In this document: piece after piece, positions 1-8,586 of the stretch | How the letters are laid out: the number at the start of each line of letters is the position of its first letter | Position numbering within the stretch: the first letter of the stretch is position 1 | Assembly: GCA_017618625.1 (NCBI GenBank) | Contig: JAFZTV010000048.1 | Span: forward strand, 1-19,606 | DNA length: 19,606 nucleotides | Source: Bacteroidales bacterium | Lineage (GTDB): Bacteria; Bacteroidota; Bacteroidia; Bacteroidales; P3 | Direction of reading: 5' to 3' | Notes under the pieces: model-generated | What the model saw: only the letters and a program-made list of their open reading frames with translations | Told to the model about the DNA's origin: nothing | Databases searched by the model: none | Program-made: the position numbers and the translations under genes

Positions 1-1097
1 GCACATAGGTCGATGGCGCTGACGCCCTGGTCGAGGAGACTGCGGCTGACGGTGAACTGCGGCACACCGTCGAACACAGAGAGCAGAGTGGCGCGGTCAA
101 GCGTGTTGAGCTGCTCGGTGGTACCCTTGCCGAAAAGGAGCTCTGAGGCGGCGACTGCGGTCTCATAGTCCTCGACGCTGTGCACACGGCATGTGATGTC
201 CTTCGCCAACGCTTTCTGTAGCACACGACGTTCGGGAGCCTGAGCATGCTCGGCTTCGAGGGATTCTATCTCTTCCTTCGAGAGGAGGGTGAAGATACGT
301 ATGTAGCGTGCGGTGTCAACATCGGAGCAGTTAAGCCAGAACTGATAGAACTTATATGGAGATGTCTTCTCCGGGTCGAGCCATACGTTGCCACCTTCGG
401 TCTTACCGAACTTGGTGCCGTCGGCCTTGGTGATGAGCGGGCAGGTAAGTGCGTAAGCCTCGCCACCTTCCATACGGCGTATAAGCTCGGTGCCGGTAGT
501 GATGTTGCCCCATTGGTCGGAGCCACCCATCTGGAGACGGCAGTTCTTTGTGCGATAAAGGGTGAGGTAGTCGAATCCCTGAAGGAGCTGATAGGAGAAC
601 TCGGTGAAGGAAATGCCCGTTTCCATGCGTTTCTGCACCGAATCTTTCGCCATCATATAGTTGACGGTGATATGCTTGCCCACGTCGCGGATGAAGTCGA
701 GAAAGAGGTAGTCTTTCATCCAGTCGTAGTTGTTGAGTATCTCGGCGCCGTTGACGGGGTTGTCGAAGTCAAGGAATTTCTCGAACTGGTGCTTTATGCA
801 GTCAACGTTATGCTGAACTTCGTCGGGGGTGAGGAGTTTGCGCTCGGCGGCTTTGAAAGAAGGGTCGCCGATCATTCCGGTTGCGCCACCCACAACGGCG
901 AGGGGCTTGTGTCCAGCCAGCTGTAGGTGCTTAAGGAGCATGATGCTTACGAGGTGTCCTATATGGAGGGAGTCGGCGGTGGGGTCGATGCCGACGTATG
1001 CAGTGGTCACCTCCTTGGCGAGCTGTTCCTCGGTGCCGGGCATCATGGTGTGGATCATGTTACGCCACTGGAGTTCTTCTACTAAGTTTTTATTCAT
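1..1097 (-). CDS. tyrS: Tyrosine--tRNA ligase, 3' end cut off by the window edge
   Basis: This enzyme charges tRNA-Tyr with tyrosine in the cytoplasm and is a class I aminoacyl-tRNA synthetase. The reverse strand reads [13 protein letters not shown] from an ATG at 1097 and stays open to the window edge, giving 365 complete codons of a family usually near 430. Seen directly: the HIGH motif at residues 45-48 (LHIGHL), the KMSKS-equivalent KFGKT in the stretch [13 protein letters not shown] (near 420-380 on the plus strand), and the tyrosine-pocket stretch [10 protein letters not shown]. The last residues visible ([15 protein letters not shown]) lie where the C-terminal S4-like RNA-binding domain begins, so that domain is mostly outside. 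A terminator lies between it and the next gene upstream, so it should have its own promoter, but I see no convincing one in 1098-1146. Identification is firm. Confidence 0.97.
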   Translation of the reverse strand, partial: MNKNLVEELQWRNMIHTMMPGTEEQLAKEVTTAYVGIDPTADSLHIGHLVSIMLLKHLQLAGHKPLAVVGGATGMIGDPSFKAAERKLLTPDEVQHNVDCIKHQFEKFLDFDNPVNGAEILNNYDWMKDYLFLDFIRDVGKHITVNYMMAKDSVQKRMETGISFTEFSYQLLQGFDYLTLYRTKNCRLQMGGSDQWGNITTGTELIRRMEGGEAYALTCPLITKADGTKFGKTEGGNVWLDPEKTSPYKFYQFWLNCSDVDTARYIRIFTLLSKEEIESLEAEHAQAPERRVLQKALAKDITCRVHSVEDYETAVAASELLFGKGTTEQLNTLDRATLLSVFDGVPQFTVSRSLLDQGVSAIDLC

Positions 1098-1146
1098 AGC
1101 GGTGGGTTGAATTATATATGATTTATGTAGTTAAGTGAGTCTCGAA

Positions 1147-1186
1147 ATAAAAAAGGGGTGTCGGTCGGAAAGCCGCACCCCCTTTT
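1147..1186 (-). terminator. Rho-independent terminator after the T9SS type A gene
   Basis: The arms AAAAGGGGTG (1151-1160) and CACCCCCTTTT (1176-1186) pair with one bulged base, and CGG/CCG pairs extend the stem inward. Read on the minus strand, the hairpin follows the stop codon of the 1203-4229 gene by about 15 bases and runs into TTTTTTATTT. It therefore ends that gene and isolates tyrS. Confidence 0.8.
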
Positions 1187-1202
1187 CCATATCGTGTAAT
1201 TG

Positions 1203-4200
1203 TTATCTGATAACGAGTTTGGATGTTGTGGTGGCTTTGCCGCAAACCACATTAATCAGATAGACACCCTTGCGGAGGTTCTGGCAGTTGATCTGTTTCT
1301 TATAGTTGCCGGCCTCAACGCGACCAAGGTTTTCAGTTGAAACAATCTTACCACTCATGTCGTAGATGCGAACCATGGTGTTACCGCTTTCGGCGAGGTT
1401 GATGTCGAGGGTGGTGTAGGAAGTGGCAGGATTGGGGTAGATTGAGATAGTGGTCTTGCCTGTCGAAACAACCTCACGAACGCCGAGGAAATCTGGGTCA
1501 ACAACGGTGTTGCTCGTGTCGGTAACATATTTCTTGTCCATGAAGATACCGCGACCGTAGGTACCGAAATACATTGCATAGGGGAACTTTGTCTTGACAA
1601 AGACGTTGTTTTCCTCATTGATGCCGTTGTGGGTGAGCAGGGCAATACTCTGAAGAGTATCGATTTGCTGGTGGATGGCGGTCACAGGAACACCCTTGAA
1701 TTCGCCATAAGTCTCCCACGAAGGAGTTCCGTTGAAGGTGCTTTCCGATGCCACAAAGACACCTTCTTCAGTACCGACATAGACCTCACCAGTGGTATAT
1801 TCAACCATAGCAGAATAAACCGGAATCTTGGCATCGGCAACCGATTTGGCCTGAGCCGTGTAAGATTCCTGAGAAGCATTGTTGAACATAACCACATTGG
1901 GCTCGGAGTTGTCGTCGCCACCAAAGGTAACAACCATGCAGTCCTTACCGTCACGCATGTCAAAAGACATAGAAGTGACCGGACGTCCGAACAACTTGTT
2001 GCCGTTGAACTTCAAAGTATCTTTAATCATCTGACAGTTCGGTGAGAGAAAGTTGAAATACTGACCAACAGCGTTATTGGTATCGCTAAGTTCTATGCTA
2101 TTCAAACCTCTTGTGCGAAGAATAAAGTATGCGTTGTTTGCACTGTCAGAAACAGCTGCATAGGCTGCATCACCATCCCTTGACATAGCAACATGACGGA
2201 TATCATATCCTTCAGTGCAGTTGACAATGAAAAGCTTAGCCCACTCAATTGTGGAGCTATAGTTACCCATTCCGTGCTCCTCGGAAGACCATACTCTTCT
2301 GAAATCCATCGGATTCCAAGCCATCAACACGGTACCCATGATATTTTTAGCTCCAGATCTGTATTTAGAAGTAAGCATGACACGGCTATGATACGGAGAC
2401 TTAACCCTAATCTTCATGTTCGAGCTAGTGAGAACAAAGTCCTCAGTAAATGTGTATTCAAAAGGATATCCGAAAAATGAGGGATGAGAGAAAACCATCT
2501 TGTCGCCAGCCTGTATAGTAAACGGCAGTTTGTTGAAGACAGAATCAATAATACGACCGGCATTGTCCATCGAATCCTTCTTATTCAACTGAATTCTTTC
2601 ATCACCACGGATAACAACACCCAGTGTATCAATAATAACTGTCAGTGAATCCTTGATTTCTGTGTTGTTCATAGTTTCCCATAAGAGGAGAGAAGGTCTT
2701 GTGTAACCGATTGAAGGGACATTACTTAAAAAGCCCTCGCCAGTGGTCCAAGTCTGGGTTTGAGTGTAGTCACTATAGTCTTTGTATGTACGACCAAACT
2801 GAAGGTCTTCTGCAGAGACCATCAATCCACGAGCCTCAGTAGGAAGAGCCCTCTGGAAACGAGAAGCTGCGCAAGGTCCACCACTACCGGTGAAAAGGAT
2901 GTTGGCGCTATGGTTAACCTCGGCGTCGTTGGAACCGGAACGCGAAGCAAGGAACGGGGAAGCCAAATCAGTGGCACCCATAATCAGCGAACCATCGGGA
3001 CAAATTGCGAAATCAACAACCGGAACTGCGTTAAGACCATACGATATATTCTCGAAATAATTCAATGATGTGCTGTGATATACACCACCGTTGGTTGCCA
3101 CAAAGAACGACTCGCCATTCTGAAGAATCTGCTTAATTCCTGAATGAACAGCAATCGGGTTGTTATAGACGTATGACATATAGTCGCCCATATTGAGGGA
3201 AGCCTCGCTGTAAGAGTTGTTGGTCCACTGGTAGATGGAGTTCTCCACAAATCCACGACCCGTCCAAATTGTTTCTCCTCCAACATAGATTGTCTTCGGG
3301 TCAACCGCATCGACCATTATCGTACCACAATTCTCACCATTGCGAAGGGTTGAGAATGGTTTAACAGAAGACGTATTAAGCTTGAGCCAAGTCTGTTGGT
3401 CGCGCGAGAGATAAACGCCCTCGAATGTACCCTCGGTCGTGAAAACCAATGCGTAAAAATATCTTGCATCAGATGGAGCGACAGCTATTTTAATATTTCC
3501 ACCTGCCTGAGCGAAAAGCGGCTCGTTGGCAGTGATGCACACCGGAGCCTGCACATTGGTCTCATTCTCGACATTAGAGATGCGGTAGATAGCACCAGGA
3601 GTGGTGAAGTAGAGGATTTTTCTGGTTGGAACCATTTCGAGGTCGCGAACAACGCCGTCGAAAATCTTCGTGCAAGTAGCCCAATCATCGGTCGTTGTGT
3701 AAAGGCCGTTCTCTGTGGCTGCGAACTGACGGTGAATCGAACCACTCTCATAGAGTGAAATTTCATTGATGAAATAAAAATCACCATTGTCAGCAGGGTC
3801 GACAAGCTGGGTGAAAGTTTCGTTCTGCAACTTCCAAAGACCGCGACCGCGCGATGCCATTGCAGCAGTGTCGTTGCCAATGACATAACCGCTCTCGCCA
3901 GTACCGACGAAAATGACGCCTGCGTCATTTTTCGCCATAGTGGTGATGGGGAGAGTGAGCTGGCTTCCATCCGACAAATAACAGGGAACGAAACGCCACT
4001 TGTCGAGAGCGTTGGCGGCGGTTTTCTTGTAGAGACCACCCAGAGCAGTACCGGCATAGATTGTTTCACCGTCCATCAGCAATGACGAGACTCTGCCACC
4101 GATGTTTTCAGGACCGATTTCCTGCAGGTTTGTCACATTGTAATTGGCTTTTGTCTGCGCATCGGCAGTTGCCGAAAAACAAACAAGCAGACCTGCAAAG

Positions 4201-4229
4201 ACACCAAGAAGTAGTTCTTTACTTTTCAT
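1203..4229 (-). CDS. Secreted beta-propeller protein with T9SS type A sorting domain
   Basis: The protein has 1008 residues. It starts with a signal peptide (MKSKELLLGVFAGLLVCFSATADA, cleavage likely before Q25). The stretch IGPENIGGRVSSLL at 38-51 followed by YAGTALGGLYKK resembles the first blade of BNR/sortilin-like or two-component-regulator-like propellers. Further blade-like stretches recur (VFVGTGESG, IYVGGETIW, VYVGTEEGVF, MYFGTYGRGIFM). The last 87 residues or so (922-1008) form a type A Por-secretion C-terminal domain: YPNPA, then VRIYDMSGK, then LRKGVYLINV and a terminal KLVIR. Known for this domain: it directs export through the type IX machinery, and is usually cleaved with cell-surface attachment or release. 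The enzymatic or binding role of the propeller is not evident from the sequence. It is transcribed alone, from the promoter at 4282-4311 to the terminator at 1147-1186. Confidence 0.9.
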   Translation of the reverse strand: MKSKELLLGVFAGLLVCFSATADAQTKANYNVTNLQEIGPENIGGRVSSLLMDGETIYAGTALGGLYKKTAANALDKWRFVPCYLSDGSQLTLPITTMAKNDAGVIFVGTGESGYVIGNDTAAMASRGRGLWKLQNETFTQLVDPADNGDFYFINEISLYESGSIHRQFAATENGLYTTTDDWATCTKIFDGVVRDLEMVPTRKILYFTTPGAIYRISNVENETNVQAPVCITANEPLFAQAGGNIKIAVAPSDARYFYALVFTTEGTFEGVYLSRDQQTWLKLNTSSVKPFSTLRNGENCGTIMVDAVDPKTIYVGGETIWTGRGFVENSIYQWTNNSYSEASLNMGDYMSYVYNNPIAVHSGIKQILQNGESFFVATNGGVYHSTSLNYFENISYGLNAVPVVDFAICPDGSLIMGATDLASPFLASRSGSNDAEVNHSANILFTGSGGPCAASRFQRALPTEARGLMVSAEDLQFGRTYKDYSDYTQTQTWTTGEGFLSNVPSIGYTRPSLLLWETMNNTEIKDSLTVIIDTLGVVIRGDERIQLNKKDSMDNAGRIIDSVFNKLPFTIQAGDKMVFSHPSFFGYPFEYTFTEDFVLTSSNMKIRVKSPYHSRVMLTSKYRSGAKNIMGTVLMAWNPMDFRRVWSSEEHGMGNYSSTIEWAKLFIVNCTEGYDIRHVAMSRDGDAAYAAVSDSANNAYFILRTRGLNSIELSDTNNAVGQYFNFLSPNCQMIKDTLKFNGNKLFGRPVTSMSFDMRDGKDCMVVTFGGDDNSEPNVVMFNNASQESYTAQAKSVADAKIPVYSAMVEYTTGEVYVGTEEGVFVASESTFNGTPSWETYGEFKGVPVTAIHQQIDTLQSIALLTHNGINEENNVFVKTKFPYAMYFGTYGRGIFMDKKYVTDTSNTVVDPDFLGVREVVSTGKTTISIYPNPATSYTTLDINLAESGNTMVRIYDMSGKIVSTENLGRVEAGNYKKQINCQNLRKGVYLINVVCGKATTTSKLVIR

Positions 4230-4281
4230 AAGTTATTATTGATTAATTTGTTATTCGAAACCATTATATACAAATAGATAG

Positions 4282-4311
4282 CAAAGATACAATTTTTTTT
4301 TATATATCCAA
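4282..4311 (-). promoter_or_regulatory. Bacteroidota-type promoter for the T9SS type A gene
   Basis: On the minus strand a TTG (complement of 4309-4311) is followed by exactly 19 bases and then TATCTTTG (complement of 4282-4289). This fits the Bacteroidota primary sigma consensus TTG-N19..21-TAnnTTTG. The -7 element lies about 52 bases upstream of the start codon at 4229. The spacer is an A/T tract. Confidence 0.8.
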
Positions 4312-4338
4312 CCTTTTTCGAAAAAAGTGTCTCTTTTT

Positions 4339-4506
4339 ATGGAAAATGTTGCTGAACGATTCCACACGGACAAAACTCATCTAAACATTAACGATGTCAA
4401 GCCAGCTCATTTCGAAATCATGAATTATCGTCAAGCCTTGATTGGCGAGAAAAAGAAGCATCCATTTCTTTTACATATTGCTGATTACATGAGATTTACA
4501 AGTTAA
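4339..4506 (+). CDS. Small hypothetical ORF, 55 residues, possibly a gene remnant
   Basis: An ATG at 4339 opens a 55-codon frame ending in TAA at 4504-4506. It begins MENVAERFHTDKTHLNIND and ends IADYMRFTS. It has no signal peptide or membrane segment and is rich in His and Lys. I do not recognise it. The amino-acid mix looks protein-like rather than random, and it is the only plausible frame in this long gap. No promoter or ribosome-binding site is obvious upstream, where the sequence is the promoter of the opposite gene. It may be a small real gene, the end of a decayed gene, or chance. Confidence 0.3.
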   Translation: MENVAERFHTDKTHLNINDVKPAHFEIMNYRQALIGEKKKHPFLLHIADYMRFTS

Positions 4507-4537
4507 ATATTCTACTAACATTTGGTTATCCTACTGC

Positions 4538-4581
4538 GGTGAGCCTTAGGTGGGAGTTGGGTGAGCCTTAGGTGGGAGTTG
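4538..4581. repeat. Perfect 22-bp tandem duplication
   Basis: The 22 bases at 4538-4559 (beginning GGTGAGCCTTAGG and ending GGGAGTTG) are repeated exactly at 4560-4581 with no gap. The unit is much more GC-rich than its surroundings. There are two copies only, so it is not a CRISPR array. Confidence 0.95.
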
Positions 4582-4764
4582 ATAGGGTCGTGTTAGAAAC
4601 AACGGCTTGTTATGTACTACTTGTAATGCACTTTTATAGCAGATAGAGAGCACATCCGGCTTATCCTGCTTCCTTGATTGGGATAATGCAACTTTTATGA
4701 CATTAACACAACTTTTTATTTTAAATTACGTTATATAATAAAGATTGTTGACATATTCTACGCC

Positions 4765-7371
4765 ATGAGATTCAACAAACACATTCACAGAACGTCCAGA
4801 TGGGTTGGAGCGTGTGTTTTCGTGCTGCTGAGCATTTGTGGAGGCAATGTTTGGGGACAATGCGAAAACAGCATGGAGGGACGTGATTTCTGGCTGATGT
4901 TTTTGCACAACGCCGAAGATGTCAATGGAGTAGACAGCATTCCCGAGTTGTCGGTTGTGGCGGCGGCCTCATATACAACTGAAATACAAGTCAGCATACC
5001 TCAGTCGGGATGGGCAGATACTGTCGTTGCGCAGCCAGGGGAGGTTGTGCGTGTGGTGCTACCGTATGTGGCAGCTCACGGTTTGCCATACGGAGAGGTT
5101 CTGGGGACGGGTGTGCATGTAACAAGCGACGAGCCAATAGCGTTGTATGCGTCAAATTTCAGGTTTAGAATGTTTGACATGACCGCAGTGCTGCCAACGG
5201 AACTGCTGGATACGACATACATCATGCAGACGTTTGACGGCACCAACAGCATGGACCTTGACGAGATTGGTTTCGTGGCAGTTGAGGACAGCACCGAATT
5301 GTGCATTGTCTTTCGTGCATATACTGAAGTTCCAATCCAGTATGACGACTATCCTTACCCTTGGCTTGAAACATTTGTATCTCAAGACACCCTGCGAACC
5401 ATGCTTATGAGCGGGGAAACGTACCAGCTGAGTGTCGCTGATTATCCAATGACTTTTTCTGGCGCCAAGGTCTTTTCAAATGGCAAGTCATTCGCTGCAT
5501 TCCAAGGGTCAATGGAATGTAATGTCCGTTTGGGCAACAACGCCGTAAACAGCACACTTGACCACCTGTATGAGCAAACGATACCCACAAAATACTGGGG
5601 AAGACGGTTCTTGGTAATACCGACTTATGACTATGGAGCCGGAAGCGACCTTGTCGAAGTGACGGCGGCCGCTGACAACTGCGAGGTGCGTTTTAACGGC
5701 GATTCGGTACACACACTTGCCGAGGGAGAAACATTTCTTATAGAGTTGCGGCAATTTGCGGCCAGTCATGGCGGAGAAACGGAAGGATACCTGATAGAAA
5801 CCAGCGAACAGGCGTGTGTATTTTTGTACATGGGTGTGGACACGATAACTGACGGAAACGATTTCAACCAATATCACAATATAGGAGACCCCTCGACTGT
5901 ATATATACCGCCGGTAGAGCAAGGTCCGCCGTCGATGCGGTTTCAGACAGTAAACACAGCGGCAATACAGCAGCACTACGTGAACATCACCGCACGAACG
6001 GCAGACACAGCCTATGTCCGATTTGACGGTGGACATCTGAACTTCACGCCGCTGGAGTGCGGTTACAGCTTTGCGAAAGTGATGGCACCAGAGGGAGTTC
6101 ATAACATCACCACAAGCAACAACAGAGTGCAAGCCATAGTATATGGGCGCGGAAACAGAGAGAGCTATGCATATATAGCCGGTATGTCAACAAACGATTT
6201 GAGATACTGGTTCTATGCAAACGATGTGGACATCACGCTCAGAAGCGACACAATACGACTGTGCGAAGGAGACAAAATAGACTTCCTGCTACGCAGCGAA
6301 GATGAAGAATTACAGATATCCTGGCTAAGAAACGGTGTTGACGTGAACGAACACGACAGCATCTATCTATTTCAGACAGATGCAGAAAACGAGTACATCA
6401 TAGCGGCAGCCGTACCCGACAACTGCGACACGCTGAGAGCTTACGTCGTAGTGACGCGAGACACAACGAGTATTGATACAACGATATGCGAGGGTACAGC
6501 TTTTGAGATTGAAAATACACCTTACACGATAGCGGGAAACTACGCAATCCGGCTGGGCGAGTGGGGTGATTGCTCTGTCGCAAACTTGAACTTGAGAGTC
6601 AAACAACTACCGACTCTTGAAATTGAAACAGAAATTGACTGTGAGAGGGAGAGTCAGCGGGTAACTGTGACCGTAACATCAGACACGGTGGAACCGCTGT
6701 GGTGGAGGGCCGTGCCAGAAGACACCCTGCTATATGGACACGAGCAAGACGATACGATATGGGTAGAGCCAACAGGCGAGCAAGGATTTTACGAAGTGAC
6801 GGCAGGCGATATGTGCAAAGAAAGTAAAAGCGTGATAGTCAACCGAGTGGTGGCAGCAAAAGCAGAATTGGGAGTAAACCCGACGCGACTCACTCCAAAC
6901 GATATGAGCTTCACGGCATACGACCTGTCGACAGACATCGGGAGAGAATGGTATGTAAATGGGGTTCAGATGGATGAGTACGGCAGAAGTATGACATATT
7001 ACACCTGCGACGAGGATGACAGCTTGATGGTGACACTAGTGGTACGGAACGACCAATGCCAAGACACCTCAGAAGTGTGGATACATATTGACCGAGAGGC
7101 CCTATGGATACCTAACGTGTTCACTCCCGGGAAAGAACCAAACGACAAATTCGCAGTTGTTGGAAGAGATGTGGAGCTAGTATGCATCGACATCTACAAC
7201 CGGCGCGGAGTGCTGGTTTACCACAGCGACAATCCAACGGAAGGATGGGACGGCACACACAATGGAAAACCCTGCCCACAGGAGGCTTACGTTTGGCAAT
7301 TGAAATATGTTTCAAAATCGCTGAGAAATTCCCACAAGACGGCGACCGGAACCGTTATGCTTATGCGGTAA
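4765..7371 (+). CDS. Secreted protein with IgGFc-binding-like N-terminus and T9SS type B sorting domain
   Basis: The protein has 868 residues. The chosen ATG gives a signal peptide with a basic start and a hydrophobic core (VGACVFVLLSICGGNVWG, ending near 31). Residues from about 38 to 450 (GRDFWLMFLHN, then SDEPIALYASNF and a long beta-rich region) resemble the IgGFc-binding protein N-terminal domain found in many Bacteroidota surface proteins. The middle contains Ig-like segments with paired cysteines (RLCEGDKIDF, DTTICEGTAF). Residues from about 780 to 868 are a type B, gliding-motility-associated C-terminal domain: PNVFTPGKEPNDKF, IYNRRGVLVYHS, GWDGTHNGKPCP, YVWQLKY and a terminal TGTVMLMR. 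Known for this domain: it is a T9SS export signal, usually for large adhesins, and it depends on a PorP/SprF-like partner that is not in this window. A surface or extracellular adhesin-type role is an inference. A terminator follows 28 bases after the stop. Confidence 0.9.
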   Translation: MRFNKHIHRTSRWVGACVFVLLSICGGNVWGQCENSMEGRDFWLMFLHNAEDVNGVDSIPELSVVAAASYTTEIQVSIPQSGWADTVVAQPGEVVRVVLPYVAAHGLPYGEVLGTGVHVTSDEPIALYASNFRFRMFDMTAVLPTELLDTTYIMQTFDGTNSMDLDEIGFVAVEDSTELCIVFRAYTEVPIQYDDYPYPWLETFVSQDTLRTMLMSGETYQLSVADYPMTFSGAKVFSNGKSFAAFQGSMECNVRLGNNAVNSTLDHLYEQTIPTKYWGRRFLVIPTYDYGAGSDLVEVTAAADNCEVRFNGDSVHTLAEGETFLIELRQFAASHGGETEGYLIETSEQACVFLYMGVDTITDGNDFNQYHNIGDPSTVYIPPVEQGPPSMRFQTVNTAAIQQHYVNITARTADTAYVRFDGGHLNFTPLECGYSFAKVMAPEGVHNITTSNNRVQAIVYGRGNRESYAYIAGMSTNDLRYWFYANDVDITLRSDTIRLCEGDKIDFLLRSEDEELQISWLRNGVDVNEHDSIYLFQTDAENEYIIAAAVPDNCDTLRAYVVVTRDTTSIDTTICEGTAFEIENTPYTIAGNYAIRLGEWGDCSVANLNLRVKQLPTLEIETEIDCERESQRVTVTVTSDTVEPLWWRAVPEDTLLYGHEQDDTIWVEPTGEQGFYEVTAGDMCKESKSVIVNRVVAAKAELGVNPTRLTPNDMSFTAYDLSTDIGREWYVNGVQMDEYGRSMTYYTCDEDDSLMVTLVVRNDQCQDTSEVWIHIDREALWIPNVFTPGKEPNDKFAVVGRDVELVCIDIYNRRGVLVYHSDNPTEGWDGTHNGKPCPQEAYVWQLKYVSKSLRNSHKTATGTVMLMR

Positions 7372-7398
7372 TCCCGACATGAACGATAGTGCGTTACG

Positions 7399-7429
7399 GA
7401 GCGGCCAACATGACAGCCGCTCTTTTTTT
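7399..7429 (+). terminator. Rho-independent terminator after the T9SS type B gene
   Basis: A perfect 7-bp stem GAGCGGC (7399-7405) / GCCGCTC (7416-7422) with a 10-base loop is followed directly by seven T residues (7423-7429). It separates the T9SS gene from the bat operon and shows that the upstream in-frame ATG at 7379 is not the start of moxR. Confidence 0.9.
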
Positions 7430-7528
7430 GAGCCCAGTCACAATAAAGGAATGTTGAAGTCGTTAATAAATAATGTTCCCGCGAGGATAGCGGGAGAGGA
7501 ACGAACAATAACAAAAAAACATAAAAAC

Positions 7529-8524
7529 ATGAACGAGACAGTTAACATACAGGAACTGAACGAGCGCATAGAGCGCGAGAGTGCTTTTGTCGATGCGCTG
7601 GTGATGGAACTGCGCAAAAACATCATTGGTCAGAAACACATGGTGGAGAGCATGATGATAGGCCTGCTCAGCAACGGTCACATACTGCTCGAAGGTGTGC
7701 CGGGATTGGCCAAGACCCTCACCATCACAAGCCTCGCACAGGCTATTGATGCCAAATTCAGCAGAATTCAGTTTACACCCGACTTGCTGCCCGCCGACCT
7801 GATCGGTACGTTAATCTACAGCCAGAAGAACGAGAACTTCTTGGTTAAGAAAGGACCTATCTTCTCGAACTTCATACTGGCCGACGAGATAAACCGCGCG
7901 CCGGCAAAGGTGCAGAGCGCACTGCTCGAAGCCATGCAGGAGCGCCAGGTGACGATTGGCGAGGCCACCTACAAACTTGACGAGCCGTTCCTGGTGATGG
8001 CAACGCAGAACCCCATCGAGCAGGAGGGCACCTATCCCCTACCCGAGGCCCAGGTTGACCGTTTCATGCTGAAAGTGGTCATCAACTATCCGCAACGCGA
8101 CGAAGAGCGTCAGATTCTCCACAAAAGCATACACGGCGAGTTTGAGAAACAGCGCCCCATACTTAAGCCCGAAGACATAATCAAAGCCCGCAACGTGGTG
8201 GCCGACGTCTATATGGACGAGAAGATTGAAAACTACATCACGGACATCATATTCGCTTCCCGTTATCCCGACCAGTACGGCTTGGAGAAGCTGAAAGGAC
8301 TTATCAGTTACGGCGCATCGCCTCGTGGAAGCATAAACCTGGCTTTGGCTGCAAGGTCATACGCATTCATCAAACGTAGAGGTTATGTGATTCCCGAAGA
8401 TGTCCGTGCTGTGGCGATGGACGTGCTGCGTCACCGTATCGGCCTGACCTACGAGGCAGAAGCTGAAAACGTGACAAGCGAAGAAATGGTGAACGAGATT
8501 CTCAACCGAGTGGATGTTCCCTGA
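7529..8524 (+). CDS. MoxR-family AAA+ ATPase, first gene of the bat operon
   Basis: The protein has 331 residues, the usual MoxR length. The start at 7529 (MNETVNIQELNERIE) is chosen because an in-frame ATG at 7379 lies ahead of the terminator hairpin and would add a 50-residue tail of non-coding character. Visible motifs: Walker A GVPGLAKT (56-63), Walker B FILADE (115-120), sensor 1 ATQNP (158-162), arginine finger in EAQVDRF (R178), and sensor 2 GASPRGS (262-268). MoxR ATPases are ATP-driven, chaperone-like proteins whose genes sit beside VWA-domain genes, as here. The likely clients are the DUF58 protein, BatA and BatB. No clear promoter is seen. The leader contains a short hairpin (TCCCGC/GCGGGA, 7477-7495). 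The spacer to the next gene holds the ACTAG repeats. Confidence 0.95.
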   Translation: MNETVNIQELNERIERESAFVDALVMELRKNIIGQKHMVESMMIGLLSNGHILLEGVPGLAKTLTITSLAQAIDAKFSRIQFTPDLLPADLIGTLIYSQKNENFLVKKGPIFSNFILADEINRAPAKVQSALLEAMQERQVTIGEATYKLDEPFLVMATQNPIEQEGTYPLPEAQVDRFMLKVVINYPQRDEERQILHKSIHGEFEKQRPILKPEDIIKARNVVADVYMDEKIENYITDIIFASRYPDQYGLEKLKGLISYGASPRGSINLALAARSYAFIKRRGYVIPEDVRAVAMDVLRHRIGLTYEAEAENVTSEEMVNEILNRVDVP

Positions 8525-8530
8525 TGAAAG

Positions 8531-8581
8531 ACTAGTGGAACTAGTAAAACTAGAGAGGCTAGATGTACTAGAAAAGACTAG
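8531..8581 (+). repeat. Six ACTAG/GCTAG units at 9-base spacing
   Basis: Pentamers start at 8531, 8540, 8549, 8558 (GCTAG), 8567 and 8577, with 4-base variable spacers (5 in the last). They fill almost the whole 62-base spacer between moxR and the DUF58 gene and end 5 bases before the ATG at 8587. CTAG is a generally rare tetramer in bacterial genomes, so six in 51 bases is striking. Confidence 0.95.
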
Positions 8582-8586
8582 ATATC

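Larger units (their letters stand above)
4230..4764. other. 535-base divergent intergenic region
   Basis: This stretch separates the divergent T9SS type A and type B genes. Its left end carries the minus-strand promoter. The middle holds a short unrecognised ORF (4339-4506, plus) and a perfect 22-bp tandem repeat (4538-4581). The rest is AT-rich. I found no TAnnTTTG element before 4765, so the promoter of the right-hand gene is not identified. No tRNA or insertion sequence is visible, though the isolated ORF plus a duplication may mark an old insertion. Confidence 0.6.

Noticed and set aside
246..926. A 226-codon frame on the plus strand within tyrS
   Set aside because: It is antisense to clear tyrosyl-tRNA synthetase motifs and has no family resemblance of its own.
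7477..7495. The small hairpin TCCCGC/GCGGGA in the moxR leader as a riboswitch or terminator
   Set aside because: It has no T tract and no recognisable riboswitch core. It is noted only as a possible leader structure.
7379..7528. An earlier in-frame start for the MoxR gene
   Set aside because: The extension passes through a perfect terminator hairpin with a T tract and an AT-rich leader, and the MoxR family starts near the ATG at 7529.
8531..8581. A CRISPR-like array
   Set aside because: Repeats of 5 bases with 4-base spacers are far too short, and no cas gene is present.
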